This document shows, in pieces, positions 20,993-33,110 of a stretch of DNA of 64,000 nucleotides. The stretch spans positions 607,474 through 671,473 of the forward strand of contig NC_088298.1 in NCBI RefSeq assembly GCF_032854445.1. Reading direction: 5' to 3'. The number at the start of each line of letters is the position of its first letter. Positions within the stretch are counted from its first letter, which is position 1. The position numbers and the translations under genes were made by a program. The notes under the pieces are model-generated. The model worked only from the letters and a program-made list of their open reading frames with translations, did no database searches and had not been told where the DNA came from. This DNA is from Liolophura sinensis. Taxonomy: Eukaryota; Mollusca; Polyplacophora; Chitonida; Chitonidae.

Positions 20993-23725
20993 CGTCAAGT
21001 CCGACATTCCTATACCATTCGTAGTCCGTACAGGGCGTTCCAAGTCGATAATCGCAAGATCCATTTCCAAAACAACGTTTAACAAAAACTCTCAAAGACA
21101 AAGGTATGTAAGAAATTATACAAATAAGAAATAAAGCCGGTAACACACAAGAGAGAAGCGGTCATCAGTTTTCAATGATGCCGGGCAGACAATGAATATT
21201 CCAGGCATGAATTCCATATCAAAGTTCAAATTGGTAGTCCGTGAATGATTTCCATGTCAAATGTCAAATAACAATTAAACGAGTATCTCATTCGCGCTTT
21301 AATTGTAACTGTTCATAAAGGCATCATGCTGATGTAATTAGCATGGCTACCTTTGCGCCCCCTAGCCCCAGGTTAAGCGGTATTAGATACAGTTTGAAAA
21401 TGACGAGCGTTACAGACCCTAACCGATCAGATTGTGATTCAAAAGTAACGGACGATTACGTCTTTCCCGTTAATATGTAAAGATCTCATGCTACAAGAGG
21501 CGCATTCTATGATGTTACACATGACATACAAGATAGACGGTTACACTGGGCAACCAGCGCCATCTATGTTGTTAAATACCATGTACGTGATAGATATGTA
21601 CATACGGATAACAGCGCCGTCTATGTGGTTGATCACTGTGCAGATCGCCAGAGATTTTGAACGCTCTGTCCATACCTGCCAACCAGAGTGTTATGCTCCT
21701 TGTAAAATTTGAGAAACTTAGAATGAAGGCGTTTGATGGAGTATCCTTGACAAACTAGTTTTTGAACTACCAACTTCTGACGCAGATTCAAGTCATCACA
21801 ATTAACGCAAGATCTGACAAATGCTACAAGGCGAGATAGGCTATGTATATGCCATATGCAGGGCCCTTTGGCATATTGCTATCCAAATCAGGATAATTTA
21901 CATCAAAATTGAAACTATCCCTTTTGTCGCAAAGGCGGCGTAAAAGAAGACCTTGTCCGTCTTTGTACAGATATAGATCCAAATAAGATGTACCATCAGG
22001 ACTATCTGTTGTCTCGTATAAATCCAGTGAAGGCGGATAGATTTCCTTCACCGCAATATGGGGATTATTTAACGCCAGTAGATCATCAATATACCGCTTG
22101 GTAAATGAAAACGATCGAGCTTTAAAGATATTACTTTTAAGTAATTTCTGCATATAGTCGTATTCATATGAAAACAGGCATAGGTCTGCCAAAAGAGGCG
22201 CACAATTGGTACCCATTGGAATACCTATGTACTGTTGGTAAATGGTATCTCCGAATTTCACATAGATGTTATTAATGAGAAATTCAAGTAATTCCATTAA
22301 TAATGTAACGTCCCATGAGTGGTAACCTGTATAAAGAGTAGAACTAAAGAAAGCCTTATTGCTTCTGACGTTAATGTAACGGTGACCTGTTTTAGTAAAT
22401 ACCGAGACAATTAACGACGATACTCTTTCAATAAGATCTTTGTGAGGAATTGTAGTGTAGAGAGTAGAGAAATTCCATGTGGATACATCTTTGTACGGGA
22501 TATGCATATAAGCACCGAGTTCTTCTGTAAGACGTTTGGAGTTTTTAAGAATCCACATGCAGTTGACACCTGAATTTTTTGTTATGGCACAACAATACTT
22601 ATTCCAAAATGACTTTAGTTCTTGTAACGCTCTCGTAAGTAGGGTTGACAAGAGTTTGGTGGTACAGCTTCTTGAACCTGCAATAAATGGAGCCTTGTAT
22701 GGGGATTTATGCATTTTAGGAATCCAGTAAAATTGTGGTATTTCTGTGTGACGGGTAGGTATATTTATCCGCCTTTCTTTAAGAAAGGTTTTGTGTTTAT
22801 TAAATTGTTCCTCCAGAGTACATGTAGGAGCAGAATACGTGGGTGTCGTTGTAGATGCACATAGCTCTTGAACAAAAATTTGATGATAATAGTTCTTGCA
22901 AATAAAGATGACATTATTGGGAGACTTGTCTGCGAGAGTGATGACAAATTTACTACGAAGGTCAGCGAGTGTTTCTTGCACAGTGGGTTCCTTCAGAACC
23001 TGTTTAACTTTACGTAAAGCATCAATGTCTAGACGGTGTATAGTTAAACTAACTTTCTTTTTGACAATCTCAAGCCAACCGTTAAGTACCGAAGAATCCC
23101 GTTTTGACCATTTTTTAACATACTCCTCAAGTGCCGATATGATATTTTTTGTTTGATCGAATGTTGACATTACTCTTTTCTCTATACTTTGCACCCCTCA
23201 CAAAGAGATTGCTTAGATCATGATTCTTAATAATATTGAGGTCACCAGTCAGGACATGTTTACATTTGTCGAAGGTAAAAACTGAGGATTCACAATCACA
23301 GCTATAGCCGCCAGAAGTATACGTCGCCAAATCGAACTCCTTGATGGCCTGGGAATAATTGCCAATTTTGGAAGCGATAGGCTTTGTATACTCATAGGAT
23401 ATGCAAGGTGGCTCTTGGGTATTAAAATAATTAGGCACAGCATTACGAACATCAGGTTCATTATAGATGCGTGGTAGGTTAATTAAATCAAGGCCACTGT
23501 CTAAATACTTTATCTTCAGAAAGAGTCGATCGTGTTGTTTCAATTGTAGTTTCAATTGTATGTACAGGGCGATACGATCGAAAATACAATATGTCTTGAC
23601 ACAGACGTACAAGGTGAGGTGGAACATTAAAATTGTGTATGTTATTGGATACGTCTTGAACGACCTGTTTTGGCAAGTTCAATGCCAGTGCATGTAATAC
23701 TGTGCGTAGAACATGCATGCAGAAT
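20993..23725 (-). mobile_element. Penelope-like retroelement, copy 1, nearly full length
   Basis: Encodes a Penelope-type RT on the - strand. The 3' end is fixed at 20993 because two other copies in this window share the same terminal sequence (reading inward on the + strand CGTCAAGTCCGACATTC): copy 2 at 46904 and a fragment ending at 28485. The 5' limit near 23725 is where protein-like sequence ends. I saw no GIY-YIG endonuclease domain at the C-terminus; the protein ends shortly after the RT thumb. That absence fits endonuclease-lacking groups or groups with an N-terminal nuclease; the clade is not assigned. Confidence 0.85.
21633..23718 (-). pseudogene. Penelope-like reverse transcriptase, copy 1
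   Basis: N-terminal conserved region on the - strand at 23127-23627 (LDSGLDLINLPRIYNEPDVR, SCDCESSVFTFDKCKHVLTG, LFVRGAKYRE), with a shifted continuation up to 23718. The RT proper is 21824-23194: FYWIPKMHKSPYKAPFIAGS, STWNFSTLYTTIPH, YIGIPMGTNCAPLLADL and the catalytic TKRYIDDLLALNN. After a two-base lesion near 21840 the frame continues with AFVRSCVNCDD to a stop at 21633-21635. These motifs are those of Penelope-like RTs, which are related to telomerase. Two or three frameshifts make it inactive, but the catalytic residues are all present. Confidence 0.88.
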
Positions 23726-24311
23726 GTTAAACCCTCTCTTCCTCAACCTGTTATACAGCTGAAAACGTTTTTTTTATGATTTTTGTGGTTTATATTTAAT
23801 ATTCTGCTAAAAATAATAGTAAACAAAATACGGAAGGTAATACAAAATATGAAGGTAAATATATGCACATGCATGCACACGGAGAACTCTTCTGTTTGGA
23901 GAGTTAATTTATCCATCCCCATTTGCAGCCTCAATTTGGCAGTGACAAGACGGCAGAATTTTCAGTCGTTGGCCAACTTCAAACGTGTCTTCATATCTAG
24001 TTTCTAGATGTATGCCACATGTTTGGCTCGATGGATGATAGAGTATTTTACTTATGGCTTCTATACACACTTTTCACAGTATCGCTCGGGATTGTAGATT
24101 TACTGGGTTTTGTGTTTCGTCTGTTTGCAACAAGGTTGTTCTGCGCAAGAGTTGCCTTATATAGTCTAAGCATTGTGATAGTCGCCACCCTCATCTTTTG
24201 ACCTAAGTGGTTTATCTGGCACTGTCGTCCCAGTTGTACATTGCAGCTTTGTAGTTGCAATCGGGAAGAAGCAAAACTGAACACTGAACAGACGGTGAGT
24301 GTACAACAAAA
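23726..24311. other. No gene recognised
   Basis: AT-rich stretch between the Penelope-like element and a Tc1-type element. No open frame with known domains, no tandem repeats. Confidence 0.4.
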
Positions 24312-24313
24312 TA

Positions 24314-25807
24314 TAAACTCTGTCAAAAAAGAAATGCAACCCCCGTATTTTAGAGATTTTCATATTTAGTTTTAGGACGGCACAACTTTTTTCTTATTGA
24401 AGACAGAAGTCAGAAATTTGGCAGAATAATAATCAAGATGGTCATGTTTAAAACTGTCTTTTCAAAAGTCATCTCACAGACACCAGTTGCTCACCAGGGG
24501 GCGTCTTCCTCAGTATCTCGTATGACCACCACGAGCTGCAATCACTGCACGGCATCTCCTTGGACAAGAACGGATAAGACGCCGGATTCTCTCCTGGGGA
24601 ATGGCCCTCCACTCCTCCTTTAACGCAATGGCGAGCTGTTGAAACGTCTGCATCCCACAGGTGTTCAATAGGGTTGAGGTCTGGTGATTTAGAGGGCCAC
24701 GACAAGACATTGACGTTGGAATCCTGCAGAAAGTTCATTGTTGCACGTGCAGTATAAGGCCTGGCGTTGTCCTGTTGAAAAAGCTGTGTCTGTCGGTCAA
24801 TAATGGGGAGAAGGTGAGGCTGTAACACGTGGTTGATGTAACGTTGGGCTGTCAGGTTCCCTGGAACGATCACCAAGTCTGATTTCTGGTTGTATGAGAT
24901 GGCTCCCCAAACCATAACACTGCGTCCGGCAGGTGGACAGATTTGGCGGAGGGCGCAAAGCGTTCATGACGTCTCCTATACACACGCTGTCTTCCGTCGT
25001 GACGTGTCGAAAGAAAACGGGATTCATCAGAAAACCAGATGCGCCTCCAGTTTTGTAAAGTACATATCCTTACGTTGTTGCACCACCTGAGTCGTAGGCA
25101 TCGATGTAAGGGGCGTAGTACAGGTCAAACAACTGGTCTACAGGCACGTAAACCCGCTTCTTTCAGACGGTTCCTAATCGTTTGAGCCGACACTCTCCTC
25201 AAACCTGGTATTGGTGTGGCAGTCACGGTTGGTAGGGCATGCCGGTTACGCAGGTGAAGGACCCGGATGTACTGATCTTGAAGTGGGGTCGTCATTCTTG
25301 GCCTTCCACTTCTCGGGCGATCGTTGGTCGAATTAAAATTGTTGTAACGGCTCCAAAGTCGGGATATCGTTGTTTTGTGAACATTTAGGTGTCGTGCAAT
25401 AGTACCAAAACTTTCTCCGGCTTGAAGACGACTAATGGCGATATTTCGGTCGTCAGCAATCAGTCGCGGCATTTTACCGACTGCCTTTCGTCGACGAATA
25501 TATGAATAAAATACGAAAGCACATGGGCTTTTATACAACCCCACACTATAACTGCCATTGACATGATTTGCATGTGAATGGTTCTGTGTGCGACGTCAAC
25601 AGGGTCAGTCCATGCGTTGTGACGTCATAAGCAATAAAATACACTTAGGAGAGATAAGGCAGTTGTTTGGATGGTAATCTTCATTAAAAACGTGTATAAT
25701 TAATTTCATTACATTTGGCTAAAATTTAGTTTGGAATCTATAACTTTATTCGAACGAATTTTTGATAACCGAGGACAGGGGTTGCGTTTCTTTTTTGACA
25801 CAGTTTA
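24314..25807 (-). mobile_element. Tc1/mariner-type element, complete ends, TA target duplication
   Basis: Left end TAAACTCTGTCAAAAAAGAA and the inverted right end TAAACTGTGTCAAAAAAGAA match for about 30 bp with two or three differences. TA flanks both sides (24312-24313 and 25808-25809), the known target duplication of this superfamily. Length 1494 bp, normal for Tc1-type elements. It contains one transposase on the - strand. Confidence 0.92.
24510..25472 (-). pseudogene. Tc1-type transposase, broken
   Basis: Start ATG at 25470-25472 (MPRLIADDRNIAISRLQ). The N-terminal paired-type helix-turn-helix is seen in FGTIARHLNVHKTTISRLW, followed by RPRSGRPRMTT (the GRPR hook) and a second DNA-binding half. 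The catalytic part has LFQQDNARPYTA (second Asp) and SPDLNPIEHLWD (Glu), fitting the DD34E type. The C-terminus is ARGGHTRY. Sequence between 24916 and 25125 carries stops, and a shift follows HLWD near 24650. The protein would cut and paste the element. Confidence 0.88.
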
Positions 25808-25809
25808 TA

Positions 25810-27385
25810 ATGAAGAAATGTCACTATGGCAGCATGCTGAACCCGAATTTGGCGCGTTATGCGTTTGAGTTTTGTCTTTTTAAAAACTCCAGCGTATGGT
25901 TTTGTTATATGTTGTTTCAACAATGTCGATCACGGTGTCACAGTGTATGTATGCATGAGACCTCCATTTCCTAAGATCATGCGCAAGAATCCGTGACGCG
26001 CAAAACGTGGTGCAGCACGCCTGCGGCGCGGTCAGTCGTCTGCACATTTTGTTCGATTATGTTTTGGTTTATATATTAATGCTAAATATACCGGTTTACC
26101 GGGAACACAGAAATGATAAATAAACTCAACATGTACATGTGTGAAACGTGTGCGTCACAATCGGAAGATTCCTGAGTACTGACGGATATCTTCAAAAACA
26201 CAATTTTAAAAATAACTTGATATTATGTAGGCGACTAACTCCGTGTTCAAAAATAACCAACTTTGGTACAGCATTCCTTTACATATAAACATGACCATCC
26301 ACACATCTATAGACTAAAACCTAAAGATGTTTTTTTTATTTAAAATATACATATATACACAATCAGGTGCATCAATCCTCGTGTGTCCATTTAGAGCGCC
26401 AATATTTGTTTTTTGCTTTAGTTTATACCCCATTTATTTGAAACTTTTTCATAGCATTTTGATTGTATCAATGCATGTCATTAATCTAATGTTAGGTTTG
26501 AACTGTGAGGCTTTCCCAATGCCTAAGCGGTAGTCTATAAATGATGTATGAAAAAATACCTATACCATGTTAGATTAGATCGAAATGTGAAATTTTATTT
26601 TTCTAGTGTAGTGATTATATATTGAAGAATTGATCAAATCTGAATCATTGATGTGTGTTAAGGTCTGCATTCAACACCAAGTATCCCAATATTTAACACC
26701 AGTTAATTTAATGCATGGTTGAAAAACTTGGTGCAATTGCACGGTGATCAGTAAAAGTAATACTGATCGGATGCAGAATTCAAAAAAATATAATTAGATT
26801 TAAAAGTGGATATGCACAGCTTGTTTAAGATAATCCCTTATGATGACAAGTTTGAGGAGATCTAAACGAGGACAACAACAATCTGACACAAAACTGCACC
26901 TAGCCCTGGGCGGCACCAACCTGGGTTTGTGGTCAGGTATATCAGCGATATAATTGGTAAATCAATAAATGATTAATGCTTTTTGCTGATATGACTGCTG
27001 GGGCTAGGTAGGGAAAGGCTTGAAGTTGAAGGACTTTGTTCTTACAGCACACACTTGAAGCTGGGAAGCGGTATGATATGGTATCCCAGCTTCAAGTTGC
27101 TTCAGTGCATGTGGTCTGTATCTCTCAAGGTATGACACCATCAAAACCATTACTGTTGTGACATTCTTTCCATTTAGTGTTTTCAGTGTTGAATTGATTT
27201 GAATTTGAATACATGATATTGCTGTCGTTCAGTGCAAAAATTTGTCCCTGTATTTGGTGAATTTGTCATCGTTGCTATTAAAACAATCCAGTGGAGCTGT
27301 ACTTCACACTGAAGGTGTAAGACTATAAATTTAAATTTGAATATTGATTATCTCTGGCCAAATTTTTAAGTACATGTATTATTAA
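25810..27385. other. No gene recognised; one perfect hairpin
   Basis: AT-rich sequence. At 27054-27100 the 13-mer CTTGAAGCTGGGA is followed after 16 bases by its reverse complement (TCCCAGCTTCAAG). A looser inverted pair, CTAGCCC/GGGCTAG, lies at 26901-27010. It may be intron or upstream DNA of the SET-domain gene that follows. Confidence 0.4.
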
Positions 27386-27389
27386 ACCA

Positions 27390-28019
27390 CTTTTTCACGT
27401 TATGGTGTTTATACGACAAGGAATTTCTATTCTGGAGATTTTCTTCTTGAATACAAAGGGGATCTCATTTCAGAAAAGGAGGGGTGCCTCAGAGAGCGAC
27501 AATACAGTAAACAGGAGGGAAGTTTCCTTTTCTTTTTCTGCCATTGTGGACAGAGGTTGTGGTAAGGAATGAACTCTTTGCTTGTACATTATAAGTGTAG
27601 TGTTGCACGACATTTACTATTGATTTTGTTCTTATGCAAACATACATTTAGGATTCTTTCCTGTACATGGATTTAAAGCTGCTAGTGAAAAATTGTACTT
27701 TGTGAGAAAAATGACAAACCACATACCCACCCACACTCTCATCCATCTTCTCATATAAATAAAAAAGTGTGTTTTCTTGTTATATGTGCACAATGTGACC
27801 CTTGGTTTAACTTTTCTCTTAAGTGTTGACGCCAGTATAGATCCATTTGACACAAACAAAGCTTGAATAGTCAATGACAGCCATTACAAGCTCCCCTCGG
27901 CAATGCGAGTCATACCGTTTGAAAGAAGGCCATGTCTGTGTCTTTTTGCAATAAGAACTATTCCAGTGGGTGTTGAGTTGAGACATGATTATGGTGTAGC
28001 AGATCTTCCATGGCGACTG
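27390..28019 (+). pseudogene. SET-domain methyltransferase-like gene, two exons, nonsense in the second
   Basis: Exon A (about 27393-27561) encodes GVYTTRNFYSGDFLLEYKGD and CLRERQYSKQ, the N-terminal SET motifs, and ends in a good donor (TGTG-gtaagg). Exon B (27824-28019) joins in phase and encodes VDASIDP, VNDSHYKLPSAMRV and ELRHDYGVADLPW, the C-terminal SET core with the catalytic-site Tyr (HDYG), then a perfect donor (CTG-gtaagt). The family resembles KMT5A-like lysine methyltransferases. The NHS-type motif is preceded by TGA where Gly is expected (KA-stop-IVNDS), and exon A has TAA a few codons upstream of its first motif. Further exons were not found. Confidence 0.7.
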
Positions 28020-28255
28020 GTAAGTGCATTTGACATGTTTGAGATTTTTATTCTTCTTGTCACTTCCTAGTTTGTTCTTTCACATTTGTCTCTGTACATG
28101 TGCAGCTTATAAGCACAAAAGCACAAGTCTTCTTTACTGAGCATCTCTATGGTTATTTAGTTAATGCCATTGTCTATTCTATTAAGGTAACACGATCTAG
28201 ATTCAGTTATGTCTGAGCAGTTTATGAAACAGTGTTTCATATGATATGTTTCACC

Positions 28256-28485
28256 TTGATATGGAATTCATGCCTGGAATATTCATTGTCTGCCCGGCAT
28301 CATTGAAAACTGATGACCGCTTCTCTCTTGTGTGTTACCGGCTTTATTTCTTGTTTGTATAATTTCTTACAGACCTTTGTCTTTGGGAGTTAGTGTTAAA
28401 CGTTGTTTTGGAAATAGATCTTGCGATTATCGATTTGGAACGCCCTTTACGAACTACGAATGGTATATGAATGTCGGACTTGACG
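28256..28485 (+). mobile_element. Penelope-like element, 3' end fragment
   Basis: The sequence matches, inverted, the 3' end of Penelope copies 1 (20993-21220) and 2 (46904-47130) almost base for base, from GGAATTCATGCCTGGAATAT to ATGTCGGACTTGACG. It is non-coding and 5'-truncated. Orientation is opposite to the other two copies. Confidence 0.9.
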
Positions 28486-29323
28486 CTTTTATTTTGTATA
28501 ATACTCTAGTCTAGCATAACACGTTTTTATACATTTGTGCCACTGTCAGGGTTTTAATTATTTGTGCTACCACACCATTACCCATGTGAATACATGGCAC
28601 ACAATATATAGTACATAGCACATGACATCACCTTCATCTCTCAGTTGTGCGGGTGAACACTCCTACACATCTTTCTTAGACTTTCACATAATAATGAAAT
28701 ATAATAGTTTCTACATAAAGCCACAAGTTGAAATGAAAAGCATGGTACATGTACCATAGTAGAAATATCGTTTACTACTGTTAAACTGAATAGTTTAAGA
28801 GACTAATTTTATAGACTGAGAGTTACTGAAACACCTACAAGATGCATTTTTATTCCACTTTTGTCATATTTGACCTTTAAACTTTCAGCGTCCAGAGAAA
28901 AAAAGCCTTAAAAGGTGATTTTAAAGTAACATGAAAATTGTTATTGCCTTGTAAAATTGAAAAAGAAAAGTTATCAATCATGCAAAATGTTTCGTTTACA
29001 GCCTCTTTTTGCTTTTTCTTTCTCGCAAAAGTGTGTGACTCACATTCCATCTTTCATAATTTTTCTAAACAAATTATTCAAAGAATGAATGAATGTTAAT
29101 ACTCCAAAGCAGTAAAGTGATGTACACTGTTGCAATACCATTAATACCCACCCATAAAAAAGGAAATCTATGCCCATGTGTATCATTTGACAGATCTGCA
29201 GATGAACATACTGAAACCATTTGTGGTTGTTTTGCCATCTAACATTACTAACAAGAATTTACAGCAGTTAATTACACACACTGTACTGTCTCATAATTAA
29301 TTCCTGGTGTTTTTATCAGTTGT
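28486..29323. other. No gene recognised
   Basis: AT-rich sequence up to the assembly gap; no domain, repeat or inverted ends seen. Confidence 0.4.
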
Positions 29324-29523
29324 NNNNNNNNNNNNNNNNNNNNNNNNNNNNNNNNNNNNNNNNNNNNNNNNNNNNNNNNNNNNNNNNNNNNNNNNNNNNN
29401 NNNNNNNNNNNNNNNNNNNNNNNNNNNNNNNNNNNNNNNNNNNNNNNNNNNNNNNNNNNNNNNNNNNNNNNNNNNNNNNNNNNNNNNNNNNNNNNNNNNN
29501 NNNNNNNNNNNNNNNNNNNNNNN
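29324..29523. other. Assembly gap of 200 N
   Basis: Exactly 200 undetermined bases, a typical fixed-size scaffold gap, so the real distance is unknown. Open frames running through it are artefacts. Confidence 0.98.
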
Positions 29524-29553
29524 CCCCCTTAACATCACAGCATTAGAGAGTAA

Positions 29554-30160
29554 ATGTTATTTCTCAAATTTCGTTTGCGGGGACTACGTCCGGGGCTGTG
29601 GTTCATGGGTCAATCGAGTAGATTGAATTTAACCTTTGGTGTAACTCAATCTGTTCGAGTATACCTCATATGGAATCCTTGGTGTCTTCCTGCTGGGTAT
29701 CCCCAGGTTCAGACATCGCCCTTGTTGGCACTCCGTGGTGGGTGAGGAACATATGGGGTGAACTTTATACACATATATACCATGTTTACATTAAAAATTT
29801 CTGCAAATGTTTCCAATTTATCTAACCAAACTTCCTCTCAGCCGACTTTGTTGCCGTGTGTTGATAAAAAGAGGAAGTTATCGGAATCAGTTGATAACGA
29901 ACAGGACAGCTGGCCGGCTTTCATTGTTTTTTCAACAAAAAGTGAACAAAAGCCGGCCTCCAAAATGCATCCGTTCCTTTTAAAAAGAGCTCTCAGGGTG
30001 CAGCTGGAACTCTTAAAAACGTTAAAAAGCTGAGATCCGAGACATTCTCATTGAATATTTCCGGAGGCAACAATCTAAAAATCTGCTGTCATTGAATAAA
30101 ATTTCCGATATGAGCCACAATTAGATATGGTGTTGGAACACAACATTCAGGGTTTACACA
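29554..30160 (+). mobile_element. LINE fragment: 5' region and ORF1 (gag-like)
   Basis: The non-coding lead has CATCGCCCTTGTTGGCACTC followed by CGTGGTGGGTGAGGAAC, a motif I recall from 5' regions of molluscan LINEs. A frame from about 29800 contains DSWPAFIVFSTKSEQKPASK and HPFLLKRALR, matching the WPRFLV-type start of ORF1 proteins of I/Jockey-like LINEs. After a shift near 30000 it continues with LIEYFRRQQSKNLLSL to about 30120. Only the front of a LINE is present, the reverse of the usual 5' truncation; the rest may be lost or separated by later events. Confidence 0.6.
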
Positions 30161-31250
30161 GCTTTTTTTATTAATAAATAATTTACCACATGGCAGGATT
30201 TCTGTTTGCGTAAATTTTTTAGTTTGATGGTGAGATAGTATGCATAATCTCAGTAAGATTTAAATAGAAATTAACAAAAAAGTGGGGAAACAAAACCGAA
30301 TTAGATCGTCAGAGAGGCCTTAATTTGTAACATAGAAGAGCCGGTTATTTTACCTGACTATGACAGGGAATTTTTCCCGGGTTTAGAAAAACGTAATTGG
30401 TCTGATAGATTACGAAGTTAGGATATGTGTGACATCCGGTAAGCTGACATCATCTGAACATGTGCACAACGTCATCAGCTTTTGAGACGAAATCCTCAGT
30501 GGCGGCACAGCAACATCGATAACGGTAAGTCAAAGAAAATAACGCACGTAAGGAATAACGTACGTAAGTGGTTTTGGTCGAATACGTGTGAAATCATTGA
30601 GGGGACGGCTAAAATTTCTATGCGCATTAAATGTAAGCGATGTTAGGCTGGACTTACAAGGGCGTTTGGCTAAAACGAGCGGTTGTCATGTGTAGTGATG
30701 GTGAAACTGGCCAGGCTTGACAAACCGTGATTTGACCGCGCGAATCTAACGCACGTTAGCAGTTAACTGACCTGTTTGAAAATAAATGGAATAGGTTGTA
30801 TGTGTGAGACATTAATGTAAACTCAGTTTGTTTGTTGATGTTTTGCCCTACTTAGCGGTTACGTTTTGCTGAAGCATTATGCTCAGTTGTAAGTCATAGG
30901 TTGTGTTTTCGTGGTGGTCTCTTGCGGACATTAGGCTTTGACAGATTGTTCACATAAGTCAAACTAAGAAATGTCTGACCAAGCTATTTTTCGTCCATTT
31001 GTGCATTTGGCTTGCACAGGCCAGCAATTTAACACTGGTCCAGGCACATTTGGTCATTTTGTACTGTAAAACCCCAAAAATGCGACAAAACCTTATTTTA
31101 TCTTCTGCAACGCTCATTATCTTCTGCAACACCATCTGACCTGCTGTTTTCCAATTAAATATCTTTCACTTAACCAGTGAGTTAAATGTAACTTAGAATG
31201 GAATGAAAACAAACCAGTTTTAATATGCCCAAATGATTTTATTTTGCAGT
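30161..31250. other. Upstream region of a DDE-type gene; possible non-coding exon
   Basis: No reading frame of note. At about 30480-30526 a GC-richer stretch ends in a strong splice donor (GATAACG-gtaagtc), and an acceptor (ttttattttgcag) lies at 31250, six bases before the ATG of the next gene. This fits a 5' untranslated exon with a 0.7-kb intron. Confidence 0.4.
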
Positions 31251-31256
31251 ACAAGA

Positions 31257-33110
31257 TGTCCTTGAAAGTGAAAATTCGTTCTGACGTACGAAATAAGAAC
31301 CCAAGAGCACCTGAAGTTAGTGAATCATCAGGGCCTTTTCAGTCCTCAGGAGCGCGCCACTCTGCAGCCTACAGGGAGCGTATTAAAACGGATCCTGAAT
31401 AGTGGAAAACTTACAAAATTTTGGAGACGGCAAGAGCACGTCAAATGCGTCAAAATCGAACAGAAGAACAGAAACTTATACAAAGAGAACAAGCTCGCAT
31501 AAGACAGCGGAGATTTGCTGCAAAACGCAAAGATATTTCTCAAGGATTAAAAGAGAATAGATGTAAGCCAAGAAAAGTTCTCACAACACATGAAGCTGAC
31601 AAAAAAACGGGAATACAACAGACTGAAAAAGAGGGAGTCAAGAAACAGAATGAGCTCGCAGCAGAAAAGAAGGGTTCGTGGAAAAGAGGCACAGAGAAGA
31701 AGGGAGCAAAGAGAAAGCTTAAGACAAAAAACTGGAACAAAAAGGAAAACTACGAATAACAATAATGTCATAAGTACAAGCACTGGCTATAAAACAGATT
31801 CTGCTCGAAAGATGGCAGTTTTGCGTTTGAGGGCGAAAATTCCGAAAGATGCTGAAAAATTTGCACATCTTATTGCTGAGTAGATTGACGGAAAGCAGAC
31901 AACTCCGAAGAAGGTGGCAGCACTACGGGCCAGGGGAATCGAAACTTGTAGGAAAAGAATAGCTTTCCAAACTGAACTTTCCAATAAAATGAAGACAGCT
32001 GTCAGTGAACTGAAATTCAAAGCTGATAAGGATTCCTTGAAGAAAAGAAGACTGTTAATGAGTAGCTGTCTTATTGACAAGAAATACAGGCTATCTAGAG
32101 AGCCGAATGTTAGACAGGGCTACATCACAAAGCTTTCCAGGGAAGTTGAACAAACAGGCTCAGTGGAAATCAGGAGAAGAACTACAAAAGATGCAACGTG
32201 TTTAGATGTTATACAAAACATCCAGTCTTTCTATCAAAGTCCTAAAATTGCTCGAGAGTTACACTGCATGAGAACATCTAAAGCCCAACAGCAGAGGTTC
32301 ATTACGGAAGTCTCAATACAGAGAGCTTTTGACATGTGGAGGGCCGAAAATCCTGAACATAATGTTGTTTCATTGTCAGTTTTCCAGAAACTGAGACCGT
32401 CTCATGTTCTCCTACAAAGATCTACAACACTGCGTCAGTGTCTTTGCGAATACTGTACCAGTATTATGTTTAAGTTGAAAGCGCTAAATAGGGCATTATC
32501 TTTGTGTACTGGTAACCAGAAAACTCTGATAGTGAAGCATAAATATCACTTACTTGATCTCACAATGTGTCCTAAGGGTGAACAAGTTTCATGAGCCGAA
32601 GTGTATCGAGCGGAGTTGTCAGAAGTGTGGAGAAGGGCTACTTGCTGAACATTTTTCAGACTTCAGCAGATTGCATGGTGAAAAAATGATCTCGTGGCAG
32701 GCATGGGAAACACAAACCTATTTCCATGAGGGAAAGCAAAAATCTAAAAAAGTTCAGGTTACGAGGAGAGACAAGTTTTCACAATTAATGAGAGAACTTA
32801 CAGGAGAATGTGGGCCATTAGCAAAACATGTTTTTACTGCCAATTGGCAGGCCGATATCTTTTCACATATTAAAACTAAGCTTCCTTCAGGATGGTGTCT
32901 ATTTGTCATGGGCTTTGCTGAAAACTTTGGATGTATTTCCCAAGATGAAATTCAAGCTGCCCATTGGGCTAAAAATCAGGTCACAGTGCACCCAATTGTA
33001 TGCTTTTATCACTGCCAGCATGAACAGAAATCTCATATTGTTCAAGAGGCGTTAGTCTTCATATCAAATGACTTAAAACATGACAATCACTTGGTCAACC
33101 ATTTTGAATC
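31257..33110 (+). pseudogene. DDE transposase-like gene with basic N-terminus, 3'-truncated by a LINE
   Basis: ATG at 31257 (MSLKVKIRSDVRNK) after a good acceptor. The first 150 codons are extremely rich in Arg, Lys and Glu with YRERI and REYNRLKKRESRNR. The next part (31914-32594) has LSREPNVRQGYITKLSREV and CEYCTSIMFK. The C-terminal part (32595-33110) has FHEPKCIERSCQKCG, FTANWQADIF, MGFAENFGCISQDEIQAAHW (MDFAENY in relatives as I remember them, so the first catalytic Asp is Gly here) and VFISNDLKHD. The family is a large uncharacterised DDE group in invertebrates and fish. In-frame TAGs near 31407 and 31881 and shifts near 31590 and 32585 disable it. The LINE cuts it before the second Asp. 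Confidence 0.65.

Noticed and set aside
29272..29546. Frames spanning the N gap
   Set aside because: They consist of undetermined residues only.
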